Assembly (NCBI RefSeq): GCF_006742205.1
Contig: NZ_AP019721.1
Location: 992,001 to 1,056,000, forward strand
From: Staphylococcus epidermidis
Lineage (GTDB): Bacteria > Bacillota > Bacilli > Staphylococcales > Staphylococcaceae
Length of the DNA: 64,000 bases
Direction of reading: 5' to 3'
Shown one piece after another: positions 39,004 through 46,865 of this stretch. The translations under genes and the position numbers were made by a program. The notes below the pieces were generated by a model that saw nothing but the letters and a program-made list of their open reading frames with translations, did no database searches and was not told where the DNA came from. Numbering within the stretch: the first letter of the stretch is position 1; the number at the start of each line of letters is the position of its first letter.

Positions 39004-39548
39004 GAGGTTGGGACATAATTCCTAGCAAAAAAGTCAGTAAATGGGTTTTCAGAAATTCATTTACTGGCTTCTTTATTTACAATACTTCGTATTGTTGGCT
39101 CGCTTTCTTAGGGAACAGCTTCAGCCTGTAGTCTTCAGCTTGTCCTGTTCCCTCAAGAGTCTCGCCAAAATACTTTGTATTCATATGTAATTTTACATTA
39201 AAATACTTTTAAAAAATAAAGCCCTTTCGTACAATTTAATAAATAGCAATAAACTAAATTAACGAGGTGCCTTATGTATAAAGACTATAACATGACTCAA
39301 CATACTCTACTAATGGAAACTTCAGTTCTTATCCCCGCGAATGATATTTCACGACATCTAAATGATATTGCAGAAACAATTCCCGATACTGAATTCGATG
39401 AATTCAGACATCATCGTGGCTTAATATAAGAAAAGTAACAGCTCAACGAACTGAAAATAATCAAAAAACTATAAAAAAGACAATTTCTATATTATTTCAA
39501 TAGAAATTGTCTTTAAATACTTATCTTGGACCTTTTTGTCCCAGCCTC
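39004..39548 (+). mobile_element. Non-autonomous IS1182/IS1272-like element (about 545 bp)
   Basis: Terminal inverted repeats are GAGGTTGGGACA at the left and TGTCCCAGCCTC at the right. The left arm contains the palindrome with GCCAGTAAATGA-type repeats and the GGGAACAG...CTGTTCCC inverted repeat. A transposase N-terminus of 51 codons is joined to a short transposase C-terminus (readable as KVTAQRTENNQKT), so the middle of the gene is deleted. The right arm has the hairpin AGACAATTTCTAT / ATAGAAATTGTCTT. Related pieces lie at 961-1161 and 52146-52392. Confidence 0.7.
39274..39429 (+). pseudogene. Transposase N-terminal fragment (IS1182 family)
   Basis: A 51-residue reading frame starting MYKDYNMTQHTLLMETSVL, with NDISRHLNDIAETIPD and DEFRHHRG, the N-terminus of IS1272-type transposases. 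It ends at a stop right after the RHHRG segment, where the full gene would run on for about 500 codons. The same junction occurs in the copy at 52 kb. Confidence 0.75.
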
Positions 39549-39658
39549 TTTCCTACGATTAGTCAAGTACTTATAATTAAAATAAGCATTACTTAACTAA
39601 ACCGTTCATTTTAATTTTTTTGAATAAGGTGTTAAACTACATTTGATTGTACGTTTGG

Positions 39659-40858
39659 CTAATGTGGTGACATTTGATAATCGTACAATTTATGATTCAT
39701 TACAAGATAATGAATTGTTTTTAATAATCGATTTATACAAGCAATGATGGCAGTCTTATGAGGTTTCTCATTAGGCTGCTTTCTTAGTTTGTAGTAATAA
39801 TCGACGACATGATTGTCATAATGATGCTGCCCTCTTATTATATTCATAATCACCCAAAATAAAAGTTTTCTCGCTTTTTTATTACCACGCTTGTTGATGG
39901 TATCTCTACAGTGTGTATGACCTGATTGATATCGTTTGATATCAATGCCAACAAAAGCATTGAGTTGTTTATTTGATTTAAATCGCTTAATATCACCAAT
40001 CTCCCCAATAATCATAGCTGTGCTTAGCTTACCAATACCAGGTATCGAATGAATATTTTCAAAATAATCGAGTTGTTGTGCTAATTGAATCATGGCATCA
40101 TCTAATTGTTTGAGATGATGAATAGATTGTTTTAATTGTTGAATAAGTAAGCGTAATTTTTCGACTAGAAAGGAATGTCTATCGACATTAGGATAGCTTT
40201 CTTGAGCAATCACTCTTAATTGAAGTGCATATTTTGTAGCTTTATCCATTGACATTCCTTTATCTGTAGAATTGAATATATGTGTAATCAGTACATCCTT
40301 GTCGATATCAAGAACCATGTCTGGATGAGTAAAGATTTCTGCGATGTTGAGTGCAATGATTGAATATCGACTACTGAATAATCTTTCTAAACCAGGGAAT
40401 GTTTGATGGAATAATTCAAGGATCTGAAATTTAAGTCGATTTTGTTCATTCTCGATTTCTAGATGAAAACGGACGCGTTCTCTTAATTCAAAGAATATTA
40501 ACTCATGTATAGGTAAGTTGTCTGTTTGTTTAAGCGTCGGTCCTAAACAAGCAAGCTTATGAGCATCTGCCTGATCAGTTTTCCATGATCTTAGAGCGCT
40601 CGTTTTAAATTTGGCTTCTAACGGATTCATTTGAATATAGTTAATTTGATTTACACAACAAAATCGTTCCATACCTCTTGAATAGATACCTGTAGATTCA
40701 AAAATGAGTTGTGGGTGGTCTAAGTCATTCAAATACTTGAGTAAATAATTGTAACCATTTTTATTATTCTGGATGAAAAACTCTTTTTGGAATTTTCCAT
40801 TTTTATAATGTGCAACTACACTACTTCTTTTACTAATATCAACACCTAAGTAATCGAT
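39659..40858 (-). CDS. IS110-family DEDD transposase/recombinase
   Basis: A recombinase of 399 residues if read from 40858. The RuvC-like N-terminal domain has D7 in YLGVDIS, E54 in IFESTGIY, and D95 and D98 in TDQADAHKL. A coiled coil follows, then the C-terminal Transposase_20 domain with PGIGKLSTAMIIGEIG and the catalytic serine S312 in RYQSGHT. A perfect ribosome site (AAAGGAGG) sits seven bases before an ATC codon at 40858, where ATG would be expected. The next standard start (TTG at 40732) would delete the first catalytic Asp. Either a rare ATC start is used or the start codon is mutated. Confidence 0.8.
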   Translation of the reverse strand: MDYLGVDISKRSSVVAHYKNGKFQKEFFIQNNKNGYNYLLKYLNDLDHPQLIFESTGIYSRGMERFCCVNQINYIQMNPLEAKFKTSALRSWKTDQADAHKLACLGPTLKQTDNLPIHELIFFELRERVRFHLEIENEQNRLKFQILELFHQTFPGLERLFSSRYSIIALNIAEIFTHPDMVLDIDKDVLITHIFNSTDKGMSMDKATKYALQLRVIAQESYPNVDRHSFLVEKLRLLIQQLKQSIHHLKQLDDAMIQLAQQLDYFENIHSIPGIGKLSTAMIIGEIGDIKRFKSNKQLNAFVGIDIKRYQSGHTHCRDTINKRGNKKARKLLFWVIMNIIRGQHHYDNHVVDYYYKLRKQPNEKPHKTAIIACINRLLKTIHYLVMNHKLYDYQMSPH

Positions 40859-41048
40859 AAAAAAACCTCCTTTGAATAATTGAGAAGCTAAAAACTTTAC
40901 TTAACCTTTCTCATTTCATTTTCCTATACACGGTTTCAAGAACCCAACATACTACAAACGAATTTCAAAAGGCGAGAGTAAAGCTGACTTGTTTTTTATA
41001 CGGATTTAAAATCCAAGAGTCTGGACAGTCTACTTCTCTCTATAACTA
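40859..41048 (-). ncRNA. Non-coding end of IS110 element, possible bridge-RNA region
   Basis: In IS110-group elements the non-coding end upstream of the recombinase gene encodes a bridge RNA with target- and donor-binding loops. The 190 bases upstream of the gene here are non-coding and contain the small stem GGATTT / AAATCC (about 41007-41019) and further imperfect repeats. No fold or loop-to-flank match was computed, so this is placement by analogy only. Confidence 0.3.
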
Positions 41049-41052
41049 TAAA

Positions 41053-41098
41053 AAATAGCTATGAAAAAATCTATCGTCATAGATTTCTTCATAGCTAA
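41053..41098. terminator. Long perfect hairpin beside IS110 element
   Basis: TAGCTATGAA..ATCTAT / ATAGAT..TTCATAGCTA stem of about 18 pairs with the loop CGTC. T-rich on one side. Likely an older terminator next to which the IS inserted. Confidence 0.6.
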
Positions 41099-41315
41099 TC
41101 TTAGTATGTTTATTATATATTGGTACAACATCGTTGAGTTGAGAATATGTTTATTATTTTAACTACAATGATTCTAGTTGTCATGATAGCTTGAGGACCT
41201 TAATAAGGATTTAGTTTCGTTGAGCTTCTAAATTAATAAGAAAATTCAAGATACAAATAGAAATCATAATCTATGAAATAAATTAATATAACCGTTAGTA
41301 AAAGTTATTTTAATA

Positions 41316-41669
41316 TTAGATGCGATATCCATAAAAGCAAGCAATGAAACCTAAAATAAATTGTAATAGGGAATAAACTACAAAACGTATTGGTTTAAAT
41401 TGAGGGCTTAACATATTAACAAGTTCAGATGATAATGTTGAAAAAGTAGTTAAACCTCCGAGAACACCTGTAACAAAGAAAGGAAACATATGATGGCTAT
41501 CGAGTGCGTGTCCCATCATAAACCCGATAATTAAGCTACCTGTAATATTTACTATAGATGTTGCAATAGGAATTTTACTATTGAATAAGCGTTGGCATAT
41601 ATTTGTGATAAGGGCTCTAAGTACAGCACCTATTCCTCCACCTAACATAACGAGCAAAATAGTAATCAA
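41316..41669 (-). CDS. crcB: Fluoride ion channel CrcB/Fluc, subunit 1
   Basis: A 117-residue, four-helix membrane protein of the Fluc family that expels fluoride. Motifs are GGGIGAVLRALI, the helix-break NITGSLIIGF and the channel signature GVLGGLTTFSTLSSE. It overlaps the other crcB gene by four bases; staphylococci often encode two Fluc subunits in tandem that may form a heterodimer. Confidence 0.93.
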   Translation of the reverse strand: MITILLVMLGGGIGAVLRALITNICQRLFNSKIPIATSIVNITGSLIIGFMMGHALDSHHMFPFFVTGVLGGLTTFSTLSSELVNMLSPQFKPIRFVVYSLLQFILGFIACFYGYRI

Positions 41670-42031
41670 GAAAATCTACCTCCTATTTTGACACCGAGGT
41701 AACAACTTAGTATTCCTAGAATATAACTCGTCACACCATATATAGTAAATAGTATAAAATGATGCTGATTAAATAGTGTTACAAGTTCAAATTGAAATGT
41801 TGAAAAGGTAGTTAACGCACCAAGTAAACCAGTAGTAAGCCCTTTTTTTATGTTAGGATGAGTTTTAAAAAGTGAAAGGCTTAATGCGCCGATACTACCC
41901 ATTAAAAAAGCACCTAATAAATTTGCAACAAATGTCCCCAACGGAATGGTTGAACCTTCATTAAGCATTGATAAACAGAATCTTATCAATGCACCTAAAG
42001 CACCACCTACAAAAATATATAGATATTGCAT
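41666..42031 (-). CDS. crcB: Fluoride ion channel CrcB/Fluc, subunit 2
   Basis: A 121-residue Fluc subunit with GGALGALIRFCLS, VANLLGAFLMGS and GLLGALTTFSTFQFE. It is first of the crcB pair and starts after TTTTGAGGTGAAATAT. No recognisable fluoride riboswitch was seen in the leader (42032-42070). The two subunits differ in sequence, so duplication is old. Confidence 0.93.
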   Translation of the reverse strand: MQYLYIFVGGALGALIRFCLSMLNEGSTIPLGTFVANLLGAFLMGSIGALSLSLFKTHPNIKKGLTTGLLGALTTFSTFQFELVTLFNQHHFILFTIYGVTSYILGILSCYLGVKIGGRFS

Positions 42032-42069
42032 CTATATTTCACCTCAAAATATAAAAGAGTTGATTATTA

Positions 42070-42378
42070 TTATTTAAAAATGTAACCAAAAGTATGTAAA
42101 GATGAAAGAATATGGATAATAATAGTGATTAAAATAATCAATGGTAATATTTTGCTTGCAAATCTAATCCAATCTGAACTTTCCTTAGCATACTTTATAG
42201 ATTTATCGGCAAAAACAATCGATAAAATAAGTATTATAATATTAACGATACTTGTAACTACAACAATTTTCATAAACGATTGAAATATATTACTCAATAA
42301 TGAATTATTGGTATTAAAGAAAAAACTTAAAATTATCATTAATAGACTAAGATAAAAGTACTTTTTTGACCGAGCCAT
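42070..42378 (-). CDS. Small three-helix membrane protein, unknown
   Basis: A 102-residue protein with hydrophobic helices at about 8-27, 35-57 and 75-95 and a basic N-terminus (MARSKKYFY). The ribosome site CTAGGAGGCAG is strong. It lies 38 bases upstream of the crcB pair on the same strand and may be co-transcribed with it. I recognise no family. Confidence 0.6.
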   Translation of the reverse strand: MARSKKYFYLSLLMIILSFFFNTNNSLLSNIFQSFMKIVVVTSIVNIIILILSIVFADKSIKYAKESSDWIRFASKILPLIILITIIIHILSSLHTFGYIFK

Positions 42379-42654
42379 AAACTGCCTCCTAGATAAACAT
42401 TATTACAATATACTATCATATTTATTAAACTTAAACATAGTAATTTTCATTCCATTTTAAACAGTATATTTAAAATTAAAGCAAATAATTCGCTTACATT
42501 TCAAGGTCATGTTATAAATAAGTTATAAAATTTTTAAATTTAAAACGTGATAATAAATCGCTATCCCTAGTTTTAGTCTGATATACATACAAATAATCAA
42601 TTCTATACATATAATTGATAGTATTGACCTTTCACGTTCAGGAGGAGAAATGAC

Positions 42655-43368
42655 ATGACAAAATTAAATGTTAAAGTGTTTGCGGATGGTGCAGATATTG
42701 AAGAAATGAAATCAGCATATAAGAATCAACTCGTTGATGGTTTTACAACGAACCCAAGCTTGATGGCTAAAGCGGGTGTAACTGATTATAAAGCTTTTGC
42801 AGAGGAAGTGGTTAGTGAAATACCCGACGCTTCAATTTCTTTTGAGGTGTTTGCTGACGATTTACCTACTATGGAAAAAGAAGCTGAGATTTTAAAACAA
42901 TATGGTGATAATGTATTTGTAAAAATTCCTATTGTTACAACAACTGGTGAGTCTACACTACCATTAATTAAACGTTTATCATCGAAACAGGTAAGGTTGA
43001 ATGTCACAGCTGTCTATACTATAGAGCAAGTAAAAGCAATTACTGACGCTGTGACTGAAGGTGTGCCAACATATGTGTCAGTATTTGCAGGACGCATTGC
43101 AGATACTGGGATTGATCCACTTCCTTTGATGAAAGAATCAGTTAAGGTCACTCATAGTAAAGAAGGTGTTCAATTATTATGGGCAAGTTGTCGTGAAGTA
43201 TATAATGTAATTCAAGCTGATGAAATTGGAGCTGATATTATTACTTGCCCAGCTGATGTTGTAAAAAAGGTTAATAACAATTTAGGCCGTGATATAGGAG
43301 AACTTTCAGTAGATACAGTCAAAGGTTTTGCCAAAGACATTCAAAGTTCCGGTTTGTCAATTTTATAA
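42655..43368 (+). CDS. tal: Transaldolase (TalC/fructose-6-P aldolase-like)
   Basis: A 237-residue class I aldolase of the small transaldolase group, acting in the non-oxidative pentose phosphate pathway. Features are DGFTTNPSLMAKAG, the Schiff-base lysine in NVFVKIPIV, the LNVTAVYT strand and VSVFAGRIADTG. The ribosome site CAGGAGGAG lies seven bases ahead. A strong terminator follows. Fructose-6-phosphate aldolase activity cannot be excluded from sequence alone. Confidence 0.9.
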   Translation: MTKLNVKVFADGADIEEMKSAYKNQLVDGFTTNPSLMAKAGVTDYKAFAEEVVSEIPDASISFEVFADDLPTMEKEAEILKQYGDNVFVKIPIVTTTGESTLPLIKRLSSKQVRLNVTAVYTIEQVKAITDAVTEGVPTYVSVFAGRIADTGIDPLPLMKESVKVTHSKEGVQLLWASCREVYNVIQADEIGADIITCPADVVKKVNNNLGRDIGELSVDTVKGFAKDIQSSGLSIL

Positions 43369-43375
43369 ATGTAAA

Positions 43376-43420
43376 AAAACAGCAATTAAGTGGATTTATT
43401 TCACTAGATTGCTGTTTTAT
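43376..43420 (+). terminator. Terminator after transaldolase
   Basis: AAAACAGCAAT / ATTGCTGTTTT stem with inner AGTG / CACT pairs, followed by a T-rich tail. Confidence 0.85.
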
Positions 43421-43507
43421 TTTAGTTATATAAGAAGATTTGAAAGAATAGTTTGATTCATTTACTATTGATAAATATGACTAATTCTGAAAAGAGGTAC
43501 CTATCAA

Positions 43508-43951
43508 ATGAGTAAAAATGAATTCATCAAAAGAGTAAATAAGCAATTATGGTTTTTAAATGCTAAAGAGAAGAATGCGCTTAACAAATATATTGACTCA
43601 GTTGATCAGAATAAAAGTATTGATACCAATAAGCCAATAAGATTTTCAAATGAATATTTAAAGAAATTTATATTTAATCATAAGAAAAAATCGACTTCTC
43701 ATGTGTTCGTACTTTTAATTTGTATGGTTTTAGCTTATGCATTTTTGCTCGGACTCTTTATTTTAGGGTTAGTGGCCAGCTTAGCTATCGTGCATGCCTA
43801 TATCAACCCAAATATTGATTTATCAGTTTTTGTTATGTTAACTGTTTTGATTGTCGCGATAATTATAATAATTGCTAGTTTATATGCTATTAAACATACG
43901 ACTGCATTGTTTACTAAGAAGCTTTTAGAATATAAATTTAATAAAAGGTAG
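43508..43951 (+). CDS. Small membrane protein, HAAS/DUF1129-like
   Basis: A 147-residue protein. The first half (1-65) is a soluble, charged helical segment with FIKRVNKQLWFLNAKEKNAL, reminiscent of HAAS-type signalling domains. Two membrane helices follow (about 70-98 and 105-130), with a basic tail. It converges with the ComK-like gene, overlapping by 14 bases. Function unknown. Confidence 0.55.
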   Translation: MSKNEFIKRVNKQLWFLNAKEKNALNKYIDSVDQNKSIDTNKPIRFSNEYLKKFIFNHKKKSTSHVFVLLICMVLAYAFLLGLFILGLVASLAIVHAYINPNIDLSVFVMLTVLIVAIIIIIASLYAIKHTTALFTKKLLEYKFNKR

Positions 43952-44381
43952 TTTTCTCTATGATATGACCTACGGTAAGACTTTCTTGCCATTTTTTTGT
44001 TACAAGTGTATAGGGGATGTTCAGTTCGATAGTCGTACCATCTTCAAAAACAATCATTGTGGTATGAATTGAAGAATGAATTCCTATAATATTTCGTGCA
44101 TTGATAAAATATTTAATCGGTGCACGTTTTTGCGTAACTGGAAATAATATGGTTTCCTCATTAATATAGATAGGTATGAATTTTTTAATGTTTAAAATAT
44201 TTTTAGATAACATACATTGATTATGATAGGATTTTTGATGTAATTCCAATAAATAATGTAATGTTTTTTCAGGTGTACATGGTAAATGAATAGCGTAATG
44301 TTCATACTGAATATAGGTTTCAACATTTGTTGAAAACGCAGTTTGAATATATAAAAGTGAATGCGTTGATATACATTTCAT
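43938..44381 (-). CDS. ComK-family transcription regulator homologue
   Basis: A 147-residue protein with the ComK-type core: PIYINEETILFPVTQKR, a central RNIIGI strand and TTIELNIPYTLVTKKWQES. In Bacillus ComK is the competence master activator; staphylococci have two copies. The ATG at 44381 follows AAAGGATTGACATC and lies just after the sigS stop, so it is co-transcribed with sigS. An in-frame TTG at 44390 is less likely. Its targets are not predictable here. Confidence 0.75.
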   Translation of the reverse strand: MKCISTHSLLYIQTAFSTNVETYIQYEHYAIHLPCTPEKTLHYLLELHQKSYHNQCMLSKNILNIKKFIPIYINEETILFPVTQKRAPIKYFINARNIIGIHSSIHTTMIVFEDGTTIELNIPYTLVTKKWQESLTVGHIIEKTTFY

Positions 44382-44386
44382 AGATG

Positions 44387-44866
44387 TCAATCCTTTGTAG
44401 ATGAATTTAAATAACGACGTAGTTTTCGTATTGCGTTAGATTTTATTTTTTTAATCGTTGTAGGTGAAAAATCTAAAATTTGGGAAATTTCATATTGTTT
44501 GTATCCTTGTAAATATAAGGTTAACCAATCTCGTTCGCGTGGAAGTAACTGTTGTGAAATATCTTTAATAAGTAAATCGATTTCGTTGATTGAAAATGAC
44601 GGAGAAAGTTCTGAAAGGGCGTCAATGCTACATATATTAAGCGTATTGTCTTTTTGTCTAAATAAATCTATAAGATAGAATTTTAGGCGTATAAATAGAT
44701 AAGATTTAAAAGAAGAAGATTGTTGTTCATCAAAATCGAGTGTAAGTTGCCACATTTTAATGAGCATTTGTTGATAAAATTCATCATAATTATAAGTGAT
44801 TTGATAACTTTTTAACAAATAATGTATGATATTGTTGTATTTTTTATATGCTTCCTCAAATGACAT
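44387..44866 (-). CDS. sigS: Sigma factor SigS (ECF-like sigma-70 family)
   Basis: A 159-residue alternative sigma factor. Region 2 lies at about 20-80 (EFYQQMLIKMWQLTLDFDE, IRLKFYLIDLFR) and region 4 at about 105-155, with the helix-turn-helix GYKQYEISQILDFSPTTIKKI. There is no anti-sigma gene next to it; the partner is the downstream ComK-like regulator, as in S. aureus. The ribosome site TAGGAG precedes ATG. Confidence 0.85.
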   Translation of the reverse strand: MSFEEAYKKYNNIIHYLLKSYQITYNYDEFYQQMLIKMWQLTLDFDEQQSSSFKSYLFIRLKFYLIDLFRQKDNTLNICSIDALSELSPSFSINEIDLLIKDISQQLLPRERDWLTLYLQGYKQYEISQILDFSPTTIKKIKSNAIRKLRRYLNSSTKD

Positions 44867-45073
44867 TTAATTAACTCCTATTTGTGCACATAAAATGATT
44901 TCCGGATAAATAGAAGTTAACTTATTGTTTGAAAATAATCATTTGCGTAATTGAAGCAATAGGTGTTAAATAGTAGTCATAGACTTTATTAATATGTAAA
45001 AATAAGTGTTTTATTTGCACGCTAACTTGGCTTTTCAACATAAATACTTTTTGAGTAAAAAGGAGGAACTTTT

Positions 45074-45289
45074 ATGGATTATGCACATTTAAATCTCGAG
45101 CACTTTTTTGCAAGAAATGATGATTTGGATATTATTAGAGATCGATCTGATTTTGTGATGATTAATAATTTCACCAATGAGATGAAATACCGTGAAGGTG
45201 AAATTGAAGGAACTATAGATTTGAATCAATACTATTATAAAAATAGATCACAAGCTGTAAGTTTCATAATGATGAATTATAAGAACTAA
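45074..45289 (+). CDS. Small hypothetical protein (71 residues)
   Basis: A short acidic protein starting MDYAHLNLEHFFARND, rich in Asn, Tyr and Asp, without membrane helices or cysteines. A near-perfect ribosome site, AAAAAGGAGGAAC, sits six bases before the ATG, which is the main support. It is divergent from sigS. I recognise no family. Confidence 0.55.
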   Translation: MDYAHLNLEHFFARNDDLDIIRDRSDFVMINNFTNEMKYREGEIEGTIDLNQYYYKNRSQAVSFIMMNYKN

Positions 45290-45666
45290 TATTTAGAGTG
45301 TCACCATAGTGACTAAATTTGAGTTTATAAAACCTATTCAACACTATAATATTTAAATGATTTAAAATTTAAATCTAATTGCCATAAAAATAAGGGTTAA
45401 TATTGTTGTTTAATAATAATTAATGAAATTTTTAAGTTTTGTCAATTTATAAAACATTCATTTGGCATTAAAAATTTTCGATTCTTGTCTTATTATTTTA
45501 ATATGTGCAACGTGTAACCTATTTATTTAAATTTCAATTTGATTACCATTTATTTATGAATTTGTAACAAAAGAAGTTTCAAATTGTGAATGTGTTTGAA
45601 TAATGTTAAACTTGATTATCGTAATAGAATGACTAGTTTAACAACAATGACCTAAGAGGTGTGAAT
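45290..45666. other. Intergenic region before sagB, no gene seen
   Basis: AT-rich DNA with a short hairpin GTCAC-CATA-GTGAC at about 45300-45314 after the small gene. The sagB ribosome site AAGAGGTGTG lies at the right end. Confidence 0.5.
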
Positions 45667-46518
45667 ATGACTAAGCACAAGAAAGGCTCAATATTAGCTA
45701 TCATAGGTTTGCTAATTGTATTTGTTGTTACAGGTTTTATCTTCTTTTCAATGATTTCAGATCAAATATTTTTCAAACATGTCAAACCAGTTGAAAAGGT
45801 TGAAAAATTAGATAAAACTTTAGATAAAGCATCTAAAAAGCAAATACACAATTATACGAGCCAACAAGTATCTAACAAAGCAAATACAGCTTGGCGTGAT
45901 GCGTCTGGTACAGAAATTAAAGAAGCTATGGATAGTAGTAAATTCATAGATGATGATAAACAAAAATATCAATTTTTAGATTTGTCTAAGTATCAAGGCA
46001 TTGATAAAAACAGAATTAAACGCATGTTGTTTGATAGACCAGTATTACTAAAACATACAGATGATTTTATTAATGCTGCAAAGTCTAAACATGTCAATGA
46101 AGTATATCTTATTTCTCATGCTCTATTAGAAACAGGCGCAGCTAAAAGTGAACTGGCTAATGGTGTAGAAATAGATGGTAAAAAATATTACAATTTCTAT
46201 GGTGTTGGTGCATTAGATAGTGACCCTATTAAAACAGGTGCCGAATATGCTAAAAAACATGGATGGGACACACCACAAAAAGCTATTTATGGTGGCGCTG
46301 ATTTTATTCATAAGCATTTCTTATCTCATGACGATCAAAATACACTTTATAGTATGAGATGGAACCCTAAAAACCCGGGTGAACACCAATATGCTACTGA
46401 TATAAAATGGGCTGAAAGTAACGCGAATATCATTGCAGATTTCTACAAGAACATGAAAACAGAAGGTAAATACTTCAAATTATATGTTTATAAAGATGAC
46501 GATAAACACCAAAAATAA
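45667..46518 (+). CDS. sagB: Membrane-anchored N-acetylglucosaminidase SagB
   Basis: A 283-residue peptidoglycan hydrolase with an N-terminal transmembrane helix (about 8-30), a linker and a glucosaminidase domain (about 100-275). The catalytic glutamate is expected at E155 in ISHALLETGAAKSELA, followed by YYNFYGVGALDSDP. In S. aureus SagB shortens nascent glycan strands and acts with SpdC. The ATG at 45667 follows AAGAGGTG; a GTG six bases earlier is possible. Confidence 0.88.
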   Translation: MTKHKKGSILAIIGLLIVFVVTGFIFFSMISDQIFFKHVKPVEKVEKLDKTLDKASKKQIHNYTSQQVSNKANTAWRDASGTEIKEAMDSSKFIDDDKQKYQFLDLSKYQGIDKNRIKRMLFDRPVLLKHTDDFINAAKSKHVNEVYLISHALLETGAAKSELANGVEIDGKKYYNFYGVGALDSDPIKTGAEYAKKHGWDTPQKAIYGGADFIHKHFLSHDDQNTLYSMRWNPKNPGEHQYATDIKWAESNANIIADFYKNMKTEGKYFKLYVYKDDDKHQK

Positions 46519-46534
46519 ATTAAATAGTTAAACT

Positions 46535-46633
46535 AAACACCACTAATAAAAGTTGTGAAGTTAATCGTGCTAATTAAAATTAATTTAGATTTAAGCAATA
46601 GTTAACTCTCAATAGTTTTATAGTGGTGTTTTT
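46535..46633. terminator. Long-loop inverted repeat after sagB
   Basis: AAACACCACTAATAAAA (46535-46551) pairs with TTTTATAGTGGTGTTT (46617-46632), closing a 65-base loop. A T run follows on the plus strand. It ends sagB transcripts and may also end the minus-strand peptide gene. Confidence 0.55.
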
Positions 46634-46656
46634 AATTTATTGGATTAAATGTTAAA

Positions 46657-46734
46657 TTATTCAGCTTTGTTTTTTCGCGATAGTATTGTAAACAGAACTG
46701 CAAAAGCAATTAAAACTTTAACTATAAATTTCAT
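46657..46734 (-). CDS. Predicted 25-residue membrane peptide
   Basis: A short ORF starting MKFIVKVLIAFAVLFTIL and ending with a basic-polar tail. The ribosome site TTTGAGGTGAAGCTT is excellent. The single amphipathic-to-hydrophobic helix plus charged tail resembles small toxins, immunity peptides or regulatory membrane peptides. It lies alone between sagB and the FAD protein gene on the opposite strand. I found no obvious antisense promoter. Not recognised. Confidence 0.5.
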   Translation of the reverse strand: MKFIVKVLIAFAVLFTILSRKNKAE

Positions 46735-46865
46735 AAGCTTCACCTCAAATAAATTTTAGCATACTATTTTAAGATTAAAAGTCAATCAAATAGGTAATAT
46801 AGATAAAGTGAAAAAGTGTACAGTAAAACGTAACTACTAATAATAAATACATAAGGATGATTTAC

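Larger units (their letters stand above)
39549..41050 (-). mobile_element. IS110-family insertion sequence (ends approximate)
   Basis: The element contains one DEDD transposase gene on the minus strand, about 190 bases of non-coding DNA upstream of it and about 110 downstream. IS110 elements lack clear terminal inverted repeats, so the limits given are only the space between the neighbouring IS1182-like element and the hairpin at 41053. Confidence 0.55.
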
